From the NCBI RefSeq assembly GCF_007971525.1, contig NZ_CP042437.1, positions 2,604,001 through 2,668,000 on the forward strand: a DNA stretch of 64,000 bases, given 5' to 3'. This document shows, in pieces, positions 32,795 to 42,998 of this stretch; position 1 is the stretch's first letter, and every line of letters begins with the position of its first letter. Position numbers and translations under genes: made by a program. The notes beneath the pieces are model-generated. The model saw only the letters and a list, made by a program, of their open reading frames with translations, was not told the DNA's origin and did not search any database. This DNA is from Mucilaginibacter ginsenosidivorax (lineage in GTDB: Bacteria > Bacteroidota > Bacteroidia > Sphingobacteriales > Sphingobacteriaceae).

Positions 32795-35557
32795 ATGCAA
32801 TTAACTGACGAAGAAGATTTACATAATGCTGTGCTCCATGCGCCTATAGGAATTTGCATATTAAATGCCAATTCCCTTGTTGCCGAAATTGTAAACCAGA
32901 AATTCCTGGAGGTAGCCGGAAAGCCTTATGAAACTATTTTCGGTCAGTTTTACTGGGATGCCTTTGCCGAGGCCCGGCCCTATTACGAAGATGCCCTGGC
33001 CAACGTAGTTAAAACAGGCGAGGCCTATTATGCAAACGAGGTGGAGTTGATGCTGATCAGGCATGGCAGGGAGGAAAGAATCTTCGTTACTTTTGTTTAT
33101 GCGCCCATAAAAGATGAGGCGGGTAAAGTAAAAAAAGTAGCGGTCTGGGTGCTTGAAAATACCAGCCAGGTAAATGAACGGCAAAATATTGAAGCTGCGC
33201 GGGTAGCCTTTAAACGGGAACGCGACCGGCTTAAGAACTTTTTCATGCAGGCCCCGGCAGGTATTTGTATCCTTGACGGCCCGGACTTGGTTTACGAGTT
33301 GGTTAACCCGGCATACCAGGAATTATTACCCGGCCGAAGATTATTAAACAGGCCACTGTTTGAAGCGTTACCGGAGTTGGCAGGTACTCCATTGCAGGAG
33401 GTATTATTGAATGTTTACCGTACCGGAGAGCCTTATCAAATGAACGAGCTTTTGATACCAATAGCCGAATATGAAGGCGGACCTACAACCAACCGTTATT
33501 TTAGTTTTACCTATCAGGCACGCCGCGATGAAAATGACCAGATAGATGGCATCATGGCGTTTGTATTCGAGGTTACCGGGATGATAGAAGTACAGCAGGA
33601 TTTACGACGGGCCAGGGAACGATCAGACCAGCAAACAAGGGTATATGAAACTATCACTTCTGGTACACCCGACCTGATTTATGTATTTGATTTAAATTAT
33701 CGCTTTATATATGCCAACCAGGCGTTGCTTTCCATGTGGGGCAAAACCTGGGAAAATGCAGTTGGCAAAGGCTTGCTCGACAATGGCTACGAACCCTGGC
33801 ATGCAGAAATGCATGAACGGGAGATAGACCAGGTTAAAGCAACCAAACAACCTATACGCGGAGAGGTGTCTTTTCCGCATGCTATTTTAGGCCGCCGGGT
33901 ATATGATTATATTTTTACACCGGTAGTGAATGAACATGGCGAAGTAGAGGCAGTTGCCGGCACTACCAGGGATATTACCGAACGCAAACTTGCAGAGCAA
34001 CAACAGGTTGAATACACCAAGGCACTGCAAGCGGTTAATGAAGAAATAGCGGCATCGAACGAGGAACTTGTTACTACCAACGAGGAGTTAATGGCTATGC
34101 AGCAGCGACTGGAAGATACCAACCAGGAATTGGCAGCCAGCGCCTCGCGCCTGGGTATGGCTATTGAATCAACCAGCCTGGGCACCTGGGATTATAATCC
34201 GCAAACGGGGGAGCTTTACTGGTCAAAAGAATGCCGCGACATTTATGGTGTGCCGCCAGATATACCGGTTACTTTTGCTTTATTTTCGGAACACATTCAC
34301 CCAAGCGACCGTGATTGGGTACAAAAGGAGATAGAAAAAGCCATCGATCCTGAAAAGGGCGGCCGGTATGATATTAGCTTCCGGATCATTCGTTTTAATA
34401 GTGATGAAACCCGCTGGGTGAAAGTACACGGCTCGGTTTATTTTGAATTGGCCCTGGCAACCCGCTTTATTGGCACCGTGCTGGACATTACAGATATGAA
34501 AGAGGCCGAAAAGCAAAGTGCCAGGTTGGCCGCAATCATTCAATCGTCAGATGATGCCATTATAAGTAAAACGCTTGACAGTGTAATTACCAGCTGGAAC
34601 GCGGCTGCAGAACGCATTTTTGGCTATCCTGCTGAAGAAATGGTTGGAGAAAGTATTTATAAACTGATTCCGGAAGACCGCCTTGATGAAGAGCCTCAGA
34701 TATTGGCTCGTTTAAAATCAGGTGAGCGTGTGCAGCATTTTGAAACAAAAAGACAAACCAAAGATGGCCGCCTGATTGATGTATCACTGACAATCTCGCC
34801 CGTTAAAGACCCGCAGGGTAACATTATTGGCTTATCAAAGATTGCCAGGGATATCACCGAAAAGAAACTGGATGAAACACGCAAGAGCGATTTTATAGGA
34901 ATGGTGAGCCATGAGCTAAAAACACCGTTGACTTCACTTGGCGCTATTATCCAGGTGGCCAATGCAAAACTTGGTAACAGCGCAGATAGTTTCCTGGTGG
35001 GTGCCATGCAAAAGGCTAACCAGCAGGTAAAGCGTATGACCGCCATGATCAACGGCTTCCTGAACATTTCGCGGCTGGAATCGGGGAAGATACACATCGA
35101 GAAGCAAAATTTTGACATGGAAACGCTCATTGCCGATGTGATTGAAGAAGCTAACTTAACCACCAGTACCCATATAATTAACTATAACCAGCACCAGCCG
35201 CTGCTGCTGAGCGCCGACCGCGACAAGATAGGCTCGGTAATATCGAATTTTATAAGCAATGCCATCAAATATTCGCCAAAAGGCAAATATATTGATGTAT
35301 CCTGCATCGTAAGGGACGGCGAGGTTATCCTTAGCGTTAAAGATGAAGGTATGGGTATTAAACAGGATGATCTTGGTAAGATTTTTGACCGTTATTACCG
35401 TGTGGAAACTAACCATACCCGGCATATATCCGGTTTCGGAATTGGTTTATACCTGAGTTCGGAGATTATTGAACGTCATGGCGGGAAGGTTTGGGCGGAA
35501 AGTGAAAGCGGAAAAGGTTCTACTTTTTATTTCAGTTTACCCCTGGCGACTTCCTGA
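32795..35557 (+). CDS. multi-PAS soluble sensor histidine kinase
   Basis: 920 residues without transmembrane segments, so a cytoplasmic sensor. About five PAS domains in tandem, at roughly 7-130, 145-270, 285-405, 450-575 and 580-700, with typical PAC endings (AGTTRDITERK, GTVLDITDMKEAE, IARDITEKKLDE); a coiled coil (about 405-450, NEEIAASNEELVTTNEEL) separates the third and fourth. The kinase core has H706 in MVSHELKTPL, the N box NAIKYSPKG, G1 DEGMGI and G2 GFGIGL. No response regulator is adjacent, so its partner is elsewhere. It stands alone between the polycysteine-leader operon (divergent) and a SusC/SusD operon (convergent). Confidence 0.93.
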   Translation: MQLTDEEDLHNAVLHAPIGICILNANSLVAEIVNQKFLEVAGKPYETIFGQFYWDAFAEARPYYEDALANVVKTGEAYYANEVELMLIRHGREERIFVTFVYAPIKDEAGKVKKVAVWVLENTSQVNERQNIEAARVAFKRERDRLKNFFMQAPAGICILDGPDLVYELVNPAYQELLPGRRLLNRPLFEALPELAGTPLQEVLLNVYRTGEPYQMNELLIPIAEYEGGPTTNRYFSFTYQARRDENDQIDGIMAFVFEVTGMIEVQQDLRRARERSDQQTRVYETITSGTPDLIYVFDLNYRFIYANQALLSMWGKTWENAVGKGLLDNGYEPWHAEMHEREIDQVKATKQPIRGEVSFPHAILGRRVYDYIFTPVVNEHGEVEAVAGTTRDITERKLAEQQQVEYTKALQAVNEEIAASNEELVTTNEELMAMQQRLEDTNQELAASASRLGMAIESTSLGTWDYNPQTGELYWSKECRDIYGVPPDIPVTFALFSEHIHPSDRDWVQKEIEKAIDPEKGGRYDISFRIIRFNSDETRWVKVHGSVYFELALATRFIGTVLDITDMKEAEKQSARLAAIIQSSDDAIISKTLDSVITSWNAAAERIFGYPAEEMVGESIYKLIPEDRLDEEPQILARLKSGERVQHFETKRQTKDGRLIDVSLTISPVKDPQGNIIGLSKIARDITEKKLDETRKSDFIGMVSHELKTPLTSLGAIIQVANAKLGNSADSFLVGAMQKANQQVKRMTAMINGFLNISRLESGKIHIEKQNFDMETLIADVIEEANLTTSTHIINYNQHQPLLLSADRDKIGSVISNFISNAIKYSPKGKYIDVSCIVRDGEVILSVKDEGMGIKQDDLGKIFDRYYRVETNHTRHISGFGIGLYLSSEIIERHGGKVWAESESGKGSTFYFSLPLATS

Positions 35558-35619
35558 TGATTTATTACTTTGGAAGACAACATCTTTGGCAAACTAAGCA
35601 ACACCGAAGTGGTAATAAA

Positions 35620-35645
35620 AAAGGAGAGGTTTTAGCCTCTCCTTT
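35620..35645. terminator. bidirectional terminator
   Basis: AAAGGAGAGG (35620-35629) and CCTCTCCTTT (35636-35645) are perfect complements with a six-base loop. The minus strand continues into TTTTTT, the plus strand into TTTCTGTTTT. It sits between the convergent histidine kinase and SusD genes. Confidence 0.85.
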
Positions 35646-35654
35646 CTGTTTTAA

Positions 35655-37184
35655 TTAATAACCCGGATTTTGGTACATCTTAACAGGGTTAAGTTTATAC
35701 TCATCAAACGGGATAGGATAGTAACGGTCTTTTGTACTAAAGTTGGCTACCTGGGCCAAACCAAAATCGGCTTGTTTTTTGGCTTTAAAGTAGGCTACCA
35801 ACTCATCGGTGGTAAATGTGCGTAACAAATCAAACCAGCGGTGGTGCTCAAAGGCCAGCTCAACGCGGCGCTCATGTAAAATAGCCAGCTTAAGCGTTGG
35901 GTATCTTGAAGCATAATCGCTATTGGTCATTGATACAGCATAGGTTGGCATGCCTGCACGGGTACGTACCTGGTTTAAGAAACCTGTAGCAGTTGCTGCA
36001 TCACCCAGGTAATTATTAACCTCGGCAAGTGAAAGGATTACATCAGCATAGCGCATCAAAATCCAATCGTTACCACCATAGCCATTAACACCGGCGGCGT
36101 TACTAACATCCCTGAATTTGGTAACAAACCAATCTTTAACAATAGGGTCATTAGCGTATTTAACGGAGAAGGTCATTCGCGGATCGTTGGTTTCGTACTC
36201 GTTGATCAAATCGTGGGTAACATTATAACCCGCGCCCGATGATGGTTTTTGCGAATTGATGGTTTCGCCTTTAGCCTGGAAATTGGCAGCATTTGATGAA
36301 CTGTAGTTAAGATCGCCCTGGATGTTCACAATCTGGAAGATCAGCTCCGGGCAGGTTGCTTTCTTGCTTACATCAAATACATCGGTATAAGGGATGCTGT
36401 TCAGATCGCCAAAGTTACGCATGTTGTAAGCCGCCATTAAGGCCGCCTTGGCGTTGTTTAAATTAGCGGTCCGGTTAGTCTGATCTAAAGTTGTAGCCAT
36501 AGTAAGGTATGCCTGGCCCAACAGGAAATTAGCGGCTGCTTTTGACGCCCTGCCGGTTGATGCCTGCAGGTTTGGAAGCGGGCTGTTAATAACATCGGTT
36601 AAATCGGCTATTATTTGCTGGTAAACCGCATCCTGCTTAACCCTGAAAGTTGAGGCGGCAACATCGGCTGCAGATGATAGTTGTTTGGTTACCAACGGAA
36701 CGTCGCCCCAAAGGCGCACTAATTCAAAATAAGTAAAAGCTCGCAAAAATTTAGCTTCGGCAGCGTATTTAAGCTTTAGGTTATTATCGGGAAAGCTAAC
36801 CTGGTCTATGTGCGATAATACTACATTTGCGCGGCTAACCGTGGTATACAGTGATACCCAGTGGGCCTTTAAATAAGTATTACTTGGCAATATAGAAAAG
36901 TTGTTGAACTGGAAAGGTTCGCCCGAGTTTGACTGGTTATCGTTAGTACCCGTATCATCTGAACGCTGATCTGTCCACAAATCGCTTCCCTCGCCAACAT
37001 TGTTACCGCTGCGCATTGATTGATAAATGCCGTTTACAGCCAACAACACATCGTTGGGTGTTTTGTAGCTTGCGTCGACCGTTACCGCGTTGGGGTCGCT
37101 TTCATTTAAAAAGTCTTTTTTACAAGACGGGCTTATGGCCACAACCGCGGCAAGGCAGGCAATGGCTAAAAATTTCTTATTCAT
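35655..37184 (-). CDS. SusD/RagB family nutrient-binding lipoprotein
   Basis: 509 residues. Lipobox AISPSC with lipidated Cys at 21. SusD landmarks FLRAFTYFELVRLWGDVPLV, FEHHRWFDLLR and a terminal YQNPGY. It binds ligand on the cell surface for the SusC encoded 24 bases upstream. No enzyme genes follow, so this pair may import a ligand degraded by enzymes encoded elsewhere. Confidence 0.95.
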   Translation of the reverse strand: MNKKFLAIACLAAVVAISPSCKKDFLNESDPNAVTVDASYKTPNDVLLAVNGIYQSMRSGNNVGEGSDLWTDQRSDDTGTNDNQSNSGEPFQFNNFSILPSNTYLKAHWVSLYTTVSRANVVLSHIDQVSFPDNNLKLKYAAEAKFLRAFTYFELVRLWGDVPLVTKQLSSAADVAASTFRVKQDAVYQQIIADLTDVINSPLPNLQASTGRASKAAANFLLGQAYLTMATTLDQTNRTANLNNAKAALMAAYNMRNFGDLNSIPYTDVFDVSKKATCPELIFQIVNIQGDLNYSSSNAANFQAKGETINSQKPSSGAGYNVTHDLINEYETNDPRMTFSVKYANDPIVKDWFVTKFRDVSNAAGVNGYGGNDWILMRYADVILSLAEVNNYLGDAATATGFLNQVRTRAGMPTYAVSMTNSDYASRYPTLKLAILHERRVELAFEHHRWFDLLRTFTTDELVAYFKAKKQADFGLAQVANFSTKDRYYPIPFDEYKLNPVKMYQNPGY

Positions 37185-37208
37185 TTTTATATCTTCTTAA
37201 AAAATTTA

Positions 37209-40200
37209 TCAAAAAGTAACGTTTACACCTAAGTTGTATGACCTTACCAGCGGGTAGGTACCATAATCGATACCCGGTGCAAGGTTGGCAGGCTGCGTGC
37301 TGTTTGATGCTGCACCAGAGTAGTTATAATCTACATCGGGGTTATAGCCTTTATACTTGGTGATGGTAAACGCGTTAACTACACTTGCAAAAACACGCGC
37401 CTTGGTAAGGCCCAAAGTATTTTGCAAAAAGCCCGGCAGGGTATAGCCCAATGTTAAGTTGGTACAACGCAGGTACGAGCCGCTTTGCAGGTAGAAGGTT
37501 GATAAACGGGTACTGTTGCTTTGCGTACCGGCCCGTGAAGCGCGGTAAAAAGAGCCATCGCCCGGGTTTTGTGCATTCCTGTACCTGTCGGCTACGTTGG
37601 CGTATTGATTGCCCGATCCCTCGCCGTTATACAGGTAATAGTCCTGTCCATCCAGGATCTGGTTTCCGTATGATCCGTTGAAGGCAGCGCTTAAATCAAA
37701 ATGTTTATAAGTACTGTTTAAGGCAAAACCGTATGTAAATTTGGCATATGGCGAACCGATAATACCTTTATCGGCATCGTTTACAATCCCATCATGATTG
37801 GTATCAACAAACCACAGGTCGCCAATTTTGGCGGGATTGGTTTGTGAGGCAGACGGGGCGGTTTTACCTAAATTATCGGCAGTAATTATGCCGCCAACTT
37901 TAAAGCCATAAAACATGCCTATTGGCTGGCCTTGTGTAGTAATGCTGGTAAGGTATGAGCGCTCGGCACCGTTAATGATCAGGGTGTTGTTTGACGGCAG
38001 CTTAACAACTTTATTGCGGTTTAATGAAATATTACCACTTGCACCAAAGGTGAAATCTTTATTGTTAATAATCTTTCCGTCTACCTGGAAATCAAAACCG
38101 CCGTTACGGATTTTTGAATCGCGCAGGTTGGTTAGGATAGTAGTGCTTCCTGATATTGCCGAAATAGGCTGGTTATACAACAGGTTGTATGAATAACTCA
38201 GGTAATAGTTGGCAATAATTGAAAGGCGGCCTTTAAACAAAGATATATCGGTACCAAAGTTATACTGCGAGGTAGTTTCCCAGCTTAAGGTATTATCTTT
38301 TATCCCGCCAGGGTAGGTTGCAGTAACCGCGCTGTTACCATCAAGCACGGTACCTGTTGGCGTTGCCAGTGTTTGCTGAATAGCGTAGTTAGGAATATTG
38401 AAGTTACCGCTTTTGCCCCAGCTTGCACGGATCTTGACGGTTGATTGATCGCCGAGGAAGTTGTGATAAAAGTCCTCGTCAGACAGGTTCCAGCCGGCGG
38501 CAACTGATGGAAAATAACCATATTTATTGGCCGGCCCAAAACGTGATGAACCATCGGCACGGAACGACGCAGTTAAAAAGTATTTCCCTGCGTAGTTATA
38601 GTTAGCACGGCCAAGATACGATAACAATGTATATTCACTTTTATAGGCGTTGTTTAAAGAAAAGTTAGCTGCCAGTGCGCCTTTGTTTGATATTTCGGGA
38701 ATGGCATCATTTTGAAAGCCATTTGCTTTTACACTGATATAATCGGCAGAGGTAATCTGCGCGGTGTAGCCTGCCAGGGCATCAAAGTGGTGCTTGCCAA
38801 TTTGCTTATTATAATTTAAGGTGAACTCGGCAAGCCTGTCAACAGTTACCAGGTTTGAAGCCTGCGCGTTAGCCGCCAAAATTGACTGTTGTGATCCCGG
38901 AGGAAAAGCACCACTGCTTAACGTGGTTGGGTAATAATAATCATACTTCTCGGTATAGGTTTCGGTACCCAGGTTAGTTTTAAAGTCAAGATCTTTGGAT
39001 ATATGGTATATAGCGGCCGCGTTGTAATGACCACGGTACCCTTTCCTGTTAATTTTAATACGCTCGGCAAGTGCAACCGGGTTTTCAATACCCTGGTAAC
39101 CATATTGGGTTGAACCGGCCGCTTCGGCATTGGTGGCTAATGAACCATCGGCATTATAGGCGGGCAGGTAGGGCATATAAATAAGCGCGCCAAGAATTGG
39201 GCTGTGGTCAAAACGTCCTTCCTGTGTTTCCTGGTTGGTGTTTTGGGTATAAGCTACGTTGGCCGCAATGTGGATGCGTTTGCTAACATCACCATCAATA
39301 TTTGCGCGGAAGTTATAGCGCTGCTGGCCGGTACTTTGAATAATACCCGGCTGGTTTTGGTATGAGCCACTCACATAGTAACGGATATCACTTGATGCGC
39401 CCGAAAACGACAAGGTGTGTTTCTGCATAAATGTGTTGCGGTACAGTTCATCCTGCCAATCGGTATTTACGGTTTGCTTAATGGGAGTTTGTGTAGCGAA
39501 ATTATACAAGCCATCGGGGATACTTACGCTACCGGTGTTACCAACATTGGCTACACGGGTTGCGTTCGGGTCAGAATACATGGCATCATTCCAGGTATGG
39601 CCGGTGTTTACCCAAAGGTCATGGTAGGCGTTATTACGGCCATCTATTACCAACAGGGCAGCCTGATCGGCATTCAATAGTTTTACTTTGTGGGCCAGCT
39701 GGTCAATCCCGGTTTGCACATCGTATTCAAAACGCCCTTTGCCCAATTTACCTTTTTTGGTAGTGATTAATACCACGCCGCCAGATGCCCGCGAACCGTA
39801 AATAGCGGCCGATGCAGCATCTTTTAATACATCGATACTTTCCACATCTTCCGGGTTAATATAGATGTCATTTGATGGGTAACCGTCGATAACGTACAGC
39901 GGATCAGAACTGGCATTGAACGAGCCGATGCCCCTAACCCTGATTTTGGGGCTGGTATATGGCGCACCGCCTGTTTGCGATACCTGTACACCCGATACTT
40001 TACCAACAAGCGCCTGCCCCAATGAAGGAGAAGAAAGATTTAAATCGCTTGATTTTACGCTGGCAACCGAACCGGTAACATCGCTTTTACGGATAGTTTG
40101 GTAACCAATGGCTACCACCTCGTTAAGCATGTTGGCCTGTGGTACCAGTTTAACATTTATATTGGCCTGGTCGCCAATGGTTATTTCCTTTGGCAGGTAT

Positions 40201-40487
40201 CCAATAAACTTAAAAACAAGTACAGCACCCGGCTCTGCTGATATGCTGTATTTTCCGCTTACATCTGTTGATGTGCCCTTATTAGTGTTCTTGATCATTA
40301 CTGATACACCAGGCAGGGGTTGGTTGGTTTCGTCGGTTACGGTACCTGTTATTTGAATTGCCTGGTTAATTGCAATTTTAATAGGGGTTGCGGCGTTTGA
40401 GTTAAACGCGGTTGCCATGATCATGAGGCAGATAAAAGGTTTTAGCAAAAACCTTTCAAAAAGATCACGGGTAATCTTTTTATTCAT
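37209..40487 (-). CDS. SusC/RagA family TonB-dependent outer membrane transporter
   Basis: 1092 residues. An extended N-terminus with a hydrophobic core at about 17-30 and probable cleavage near residue 33. Carboxypeptidase-D-like domain at about 44-125 (ITGTVTDETNQPLPGVSVMI), TonB plug with VVAIGYQTIRKSDVTGSVAS, SusC signature SSDPLYVIDGYPSND, and a barrel ending SYNLGVNVTF. No STN domain. Forms a transporter with the SusD at 35655-37184. The leader (40488-40757) is long and carries an inverted repeat. Confidence 0.95.
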   Translation of the reverse strand: MNKKITRDLFERFLLKPFICLMIMATAFNSNAATPIKIAINQAIQITGTVTDETNQPLPGVSVMIKNTNKGTSTDVSGKYSISAEPGAVLVFKFIGYLPKEITIGDQANINVKLVPQANMLNEVVAIGYQTIRKSDVTGSVASVKSSDLNLSSPSLGQALVGKVSGVQVSQTGGAPYTSPKIRVRGIGSFNASSDPLYVIDGYPSNDIYINPEDVESIDVLKDAASAAIYGSRASGGVVLITTKKGKLGKGRFEYDVQTGIDQLAHKVKLLNADQAALLVIDGRNNAYHDLWVNTGHTWNDAMYSDPNATRVANVGNTGSVSIPDGLYNFATQTPIKQTVNTDWQDELYRNTFMQKHTLSFSGASSDIRYYVSGSYQNQPGIIQSTGQQRYNFRANIDGDVSKRIHIAANVAYTQNTNQETQEGRFDHSPILGALIYMPYLPAYNADGSLATNAEAAGSTQYGYQGIENPVALAERIKINRKGYRGHYNAAAIYHISKDLDFKTNLGTETYTEKYDYYYPTTLSSGAFPPGSQQSILAANAQASNLVTVDRLAEFTLNYNKQIGKHHFDALAGYTAQITSADYISVKANGFQNDAIPEISNKGALAANFSLNNAYKSEYTLLSYLGRANYNYAGKYFLTASFRADGSSRFGPANKYGYFPSVAAGWNLSDEDFYHNFLGDQSTVKIRASWGKSGNFNIPNYAIQQTLATPTGTVLDGNSAVTATYPGGIKDNTLSWETTSQYNFGTDISLFKGRLSIIANYYLSYSYNLLYNQPISAISGSTTILTNLRDSKIRNGGFDFQVDGKIINNKDFTFGASGNISLNRNKVVKLPSNNTLIINGAERSYLTSITTQGQPIGMFYGFKVGGIITADNLGKTAPSASQTNPAKIGDLWFVDTNHDGIVNDADKGIIGSPYAKFTYGFALNSTYKHFDLSAAFNGSYGNQILDGQDYYLYNGEGSGNQYANVADRYRNAQNPGDGSFYRASRAGTQSNSTRLSTFYLQSGSYLRCTNLTLGYTLPGFLQNTLGLTKARVFASVVNAFTITKYKGYNPDVDYNYSGAASNSTQPANLAPGIDYGTYPLVRSYNLGVNVTF

Positions 40488-40677
40488 ATTTTTAAAAATT
40501 GATTGTTAGGAAATGACAGTAAAGCTTTCGACCGCTTTTTAGTTATTTGACAATTATTCCGGGAGCCGTGTGAATGTTAGAGCATTCACCGGTTTCTATG
40601 TTTTATCGCCGGCTATCGATGTTAAGTTTAAATTAATGTTACATAGGCATTTAAATTAAAATAGATGTAAGTTTAAT

Positions 40678-40708
40678 ATTATCGCAATATTTATTGCGTT
40701 GTGATAAT
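40678..40708 (-). promoter_or_regulatory. inverted repeat in SusC leader
   Basis: ATTATCGCAA (40678-40687) and TTGTGATAAT (40699-40708) are complementary at nine of ten positions; an inner CGCAA/TTGCG pair (40683-40687, 40694-40698) gives an alternative hairpin. It lies about 190 bases upstream of the SusC start. Confidence 0.4.
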
Positions 40709-40749
40709 ATAATATTAATTATAGATTATTAATATTGAAGTAATGGCAA

Positions 40750-40757
40750 CAAAACTA
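40750..40757 (-). promoter_or_regulatory. candidate -7 element of SusC operon
   Basis: On the minus strand this reads TAGTTTTG, an exact TAnnTTTG, about 263 bases upstream of the SusC start. No -33 box seen. The rest of the 376-base gap is AT-rich with no gene. Confidence 0.35.
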
Positions 40758-40805
40758 AGCCAGTTATCTTAACATCGGGCTACTTAAATATTAAGTTTGT
40801 ATTAA

Positions 40806-40834
40806 TAAAAAATGCCGGGCATTTTACGGGGCAT
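40806..40834 (-). terminator. probable terminator of the 42998-40864 operon
   Basis: On the minus strand ATGCC (40834-40830) can pair with GGCAT (40816-40812), followed by six T (40811-40806). The stem is only five pairs with a long loop, so strength is moderate. It lies 30 bases beyond the stop of the hypothetical secreted protein. Confidence 0.45.
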
Positions 40835-40863
40835 CAAATAATCCGGCTTGTTTTAACGGTGTT

Positions 40864-41739
40864 TTACCAGCTTGTTTTGGTAAAGTTCACGTTGTTTTTT
40901 CGCGATGATGTTACGGCAATTCCCTTTTCGTCATCGCCAATAAACGAAAAGCCTTCCAGCTCGTCGGCCCTGTCAATACCATCGACCTGGTTGATGACTA
41001 CCTGCTTGCCCGCTTCAATCGATTTTTCAAGATCAACATAGGTAAAGCGCCATTGCCGCCCTTCAATTTTATTTTGAATAAGCACCAGCACACCCCTATC
41101 GGCTATCCAATGCAGGTTTTGCACCCAGAGTGTGCATGTAAACTTTTTGTAAAGTACACCCGGCTCTTTAGTGTTTGTTGCTTTTGCCAGTTTCGCCGGA
41201 TCATATAATCTTACTTCATTGCCATGGTCGCCATAATCGGCTGTAGCCACATACCACTTATTATTATATTTAACATATTCAGGGCGGGTGCCTTGTATAC
41301 AGGCATCATCATCAATGGTATTGAGCAGACTGGCATCTAGCGTACCGGTTTTCAGCAGTGCTTTCCAATCAACACAATAAATAACGGCCCGCCATTTGGT
41401 ACCTTCGGCGTTAAGGCGGATGGAGTTGCCAATAAAAGTAGGACCAGTACCGTTATAGGCTATCCCCGTAGGGTGATTAATTACATCCTGCCCGTTTTTG
41501 GTAAGCTTTACTTCTTTATGCTGATAAACAAGGCTATCTCCCTCCATCTTAAACTCACGGATCATGCCTACCTCCCGGTCTCCGTATAAAAATATGCGGC
41601 CTTTTTGGTAGGAGATGCCCTGGCATGCGCCCAAAGAATCGATAGTGATCGAACGTTTAAGTTGATGGTCAATATTACCGGATGTTATGCTCCCGATACC
41701 GAATATTAGTGCAGCTATGGTTAAAGTAATTTTTTGCAT
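40864..41739 (-). CDS. hypothetical secreted protein
   Basis: 291 residues with a signal peptide of about 20 residues. The remainder is strand-rich with spaced G-x-Y/W segments (IFLYGDREVGMIREF, NKWYVATADYGDHGNEVRLY, VLVLIQNKIEGRQW), suggesting a beta-propeller-like fold, and contains three Cys. I recognise no family and no catalytic motif. It follows the YdcF-like gene by 11 bases, so the two are probably an operon. Confidence 0.7.
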   Translation of the reverse strand: MQKITLTIAALIFGIGSITSGNIDHQLKRSITIDSLGACQGISYQKGRIFLYGDREVGMIREFKMEGDSLVYQHKEVKLTKNGQDVINHPTGIAYNGTGPTFIGNSIRLNAEGTKWRAVIYCVDWKALLKTGTLDASLLNTIDDDACIQGTRPEYVKYNNKWYVATADYGDHGNEVRLYDPAKLAKATNTKEPGVLYKKFTCTLWVQNLHWIADRGVLVLIQNKIEGRQWRFTYVDLEKSIEAGKQVVINQVDGIDRADELEGFSFIGDDEKGIAVTSSRKNNVNFTKTSW

Positions 41740-41750
41740 ATGTTGAATGT

Positions 41751-42998
41751 TTATCGTGGGTCAAGTGGTTCGTCGGGATCAATTTGTTTCGCATCTTCAA
41801 CGGGGTAATATTCAACCTCGGTTTCCGAGTTCCGTTTGGCCAGTTTGTAGGGCACGTAGTTTAGCTCCTTTTGGCAGCGGGCATCCATCGTCATAATAAA
41901 ATCTGTTTGCGATTTATCTGTTACCACAATACCGGGCTTATCGGCCGGGATGCCGTATTTATAGATAAGCCTGGCGCTGTTACGCATGTTGGTAGTAGTA
42001 TGGCGCGCATGCGGCTCAATAATGATGGCATTTTCGGGGATATGCAGGGTTTTCATCAGGTATGCCTTCATTTCTTCGGCTTCGTTATATTTGGTTTTGT
42101 AGGGATGCACTTTGCCGCCAGATACGATGATGAACGGAGCTTTACCTAACTTATATTGCTGAACAGCCAACCTGCACCGCAGCATACCTTCGCCACTTAA
42201 AGGCGAAGTTAAATTGTCGGGCCCGGCGCCGGGCACCATAATGTTTGAGTAGGGATAAGCAGACCATTTAATGGTTTTTGCCCTTATTACGGCGGCTTTA
42301 TTCGCCCCGAGTTCCATAGGCTCGTAATTGGCCGGATCCTGCCGCTCATTTATCTGCAGATAAAGCAATGCAGCCTGCATCGATGGCTTAAAAAACAAGC
42401 CCGTGTTTTTAACGTCGCCAATCAAAGTAGCAGTAACATCGTACATTAAAGTACGATAAGCCTTTGCATGAACATTGTAACTGATAGAATCTATTTGCGG
42501 ATAGTTAGGTTTTTTCCCTTCGGCGTATACCGATATCGTATAGTTAATACTGCCGGCATCCTGCTCCCAGGCCTTTTGCAAGAGCTCCACATCGGGCAGT
42601 TTTTTATATAAGCTGTACGCACCGGATGGAATCAACTTTGATTTTACCAACTTGCCCAAAGCGTTACCTGGTTTGTAGATAGCGGCAAGGCGCTCAGTTA
42701 CTACCCGGATCTCTTCATCGGTAAATTTAACAGCAGCAGTTAAGCACGATGCATCAACACAATCGGTAAGAGAAGTATTGAGCTTGCCTAATTTTTGTTG
42801 AGCGAGTTGCGCCAGTTGAGAATCGCCCTTAAGTAATAAACCTGCTTCGTTATCCTGCTCAAAAAGGGAGAGCAAATAGTAGTTTTTTACTTCCACATAG
42901 TCGGTTGATACTTTTTTTTCGCCGGTTGCAAGGGGCGCCTGGGCGTAATTACTTAACCAACTAAGGCACAGCAGCGATAATACTATAGTTTTTTTCAT
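41751..42998 (-). CDS. YdcF/SanA-like (DUF218) family protein
   Basis: 415 residues with a signal peptide ending near residue 20 (NYAQA). The DUF218 domain is in the C-terminal half (about 225-390): IMVPGAGPD at its start, PFIIVSGGKVHP, EAEEMKAYLMKTLHIPENAI, and IIEPHARHTTTNMRNSARLI, which is the family's 'E-S-T-EN' block. The N-terminal ~220 residues are an extra helical domain I do not recognise. DUF218 proteins (YdcF, ElyC, SanA) are linked to envelope integrity; an enzymatic function is not established. Confidence 0.82.
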   Translation of the reverse strand: MKKTIVLSLLCLSWLSNYAQAPLATGEKKVSTDYVEVKNYYLLSLFEQDNEAGLLLKGDSQLAQLAQQKLGKLNTSLTDCVDASCLTAAVKFTDEEIRVVTERLAAIYKPGNALGKLVKSKLIPSGAYSLYKKLPDVELLQKAWEQDAGSINYTISVYAEGKKPNYPQIDSISYNVHAKAYRTLMYDVTATLIGDVKNTGLFFKPSMQAALLYLQINERQDPANYEPMELGANKAAVIRAKTIKWSAYPYSNIMVPGAGPDNLTSPLSGEGMLRCRLAVQQYKLGKAPFIIVSGGKVHPYKTKYNEAEEMKAYLMKTLHIPENAIIIEPHARHTTTNMRNSARLIYKYGIPADKPGIVVTDKSQTDFIMTMDARCQKELNYVPYKLAKRNSETEVEYYPVEDAKQIDPDEPLDPR

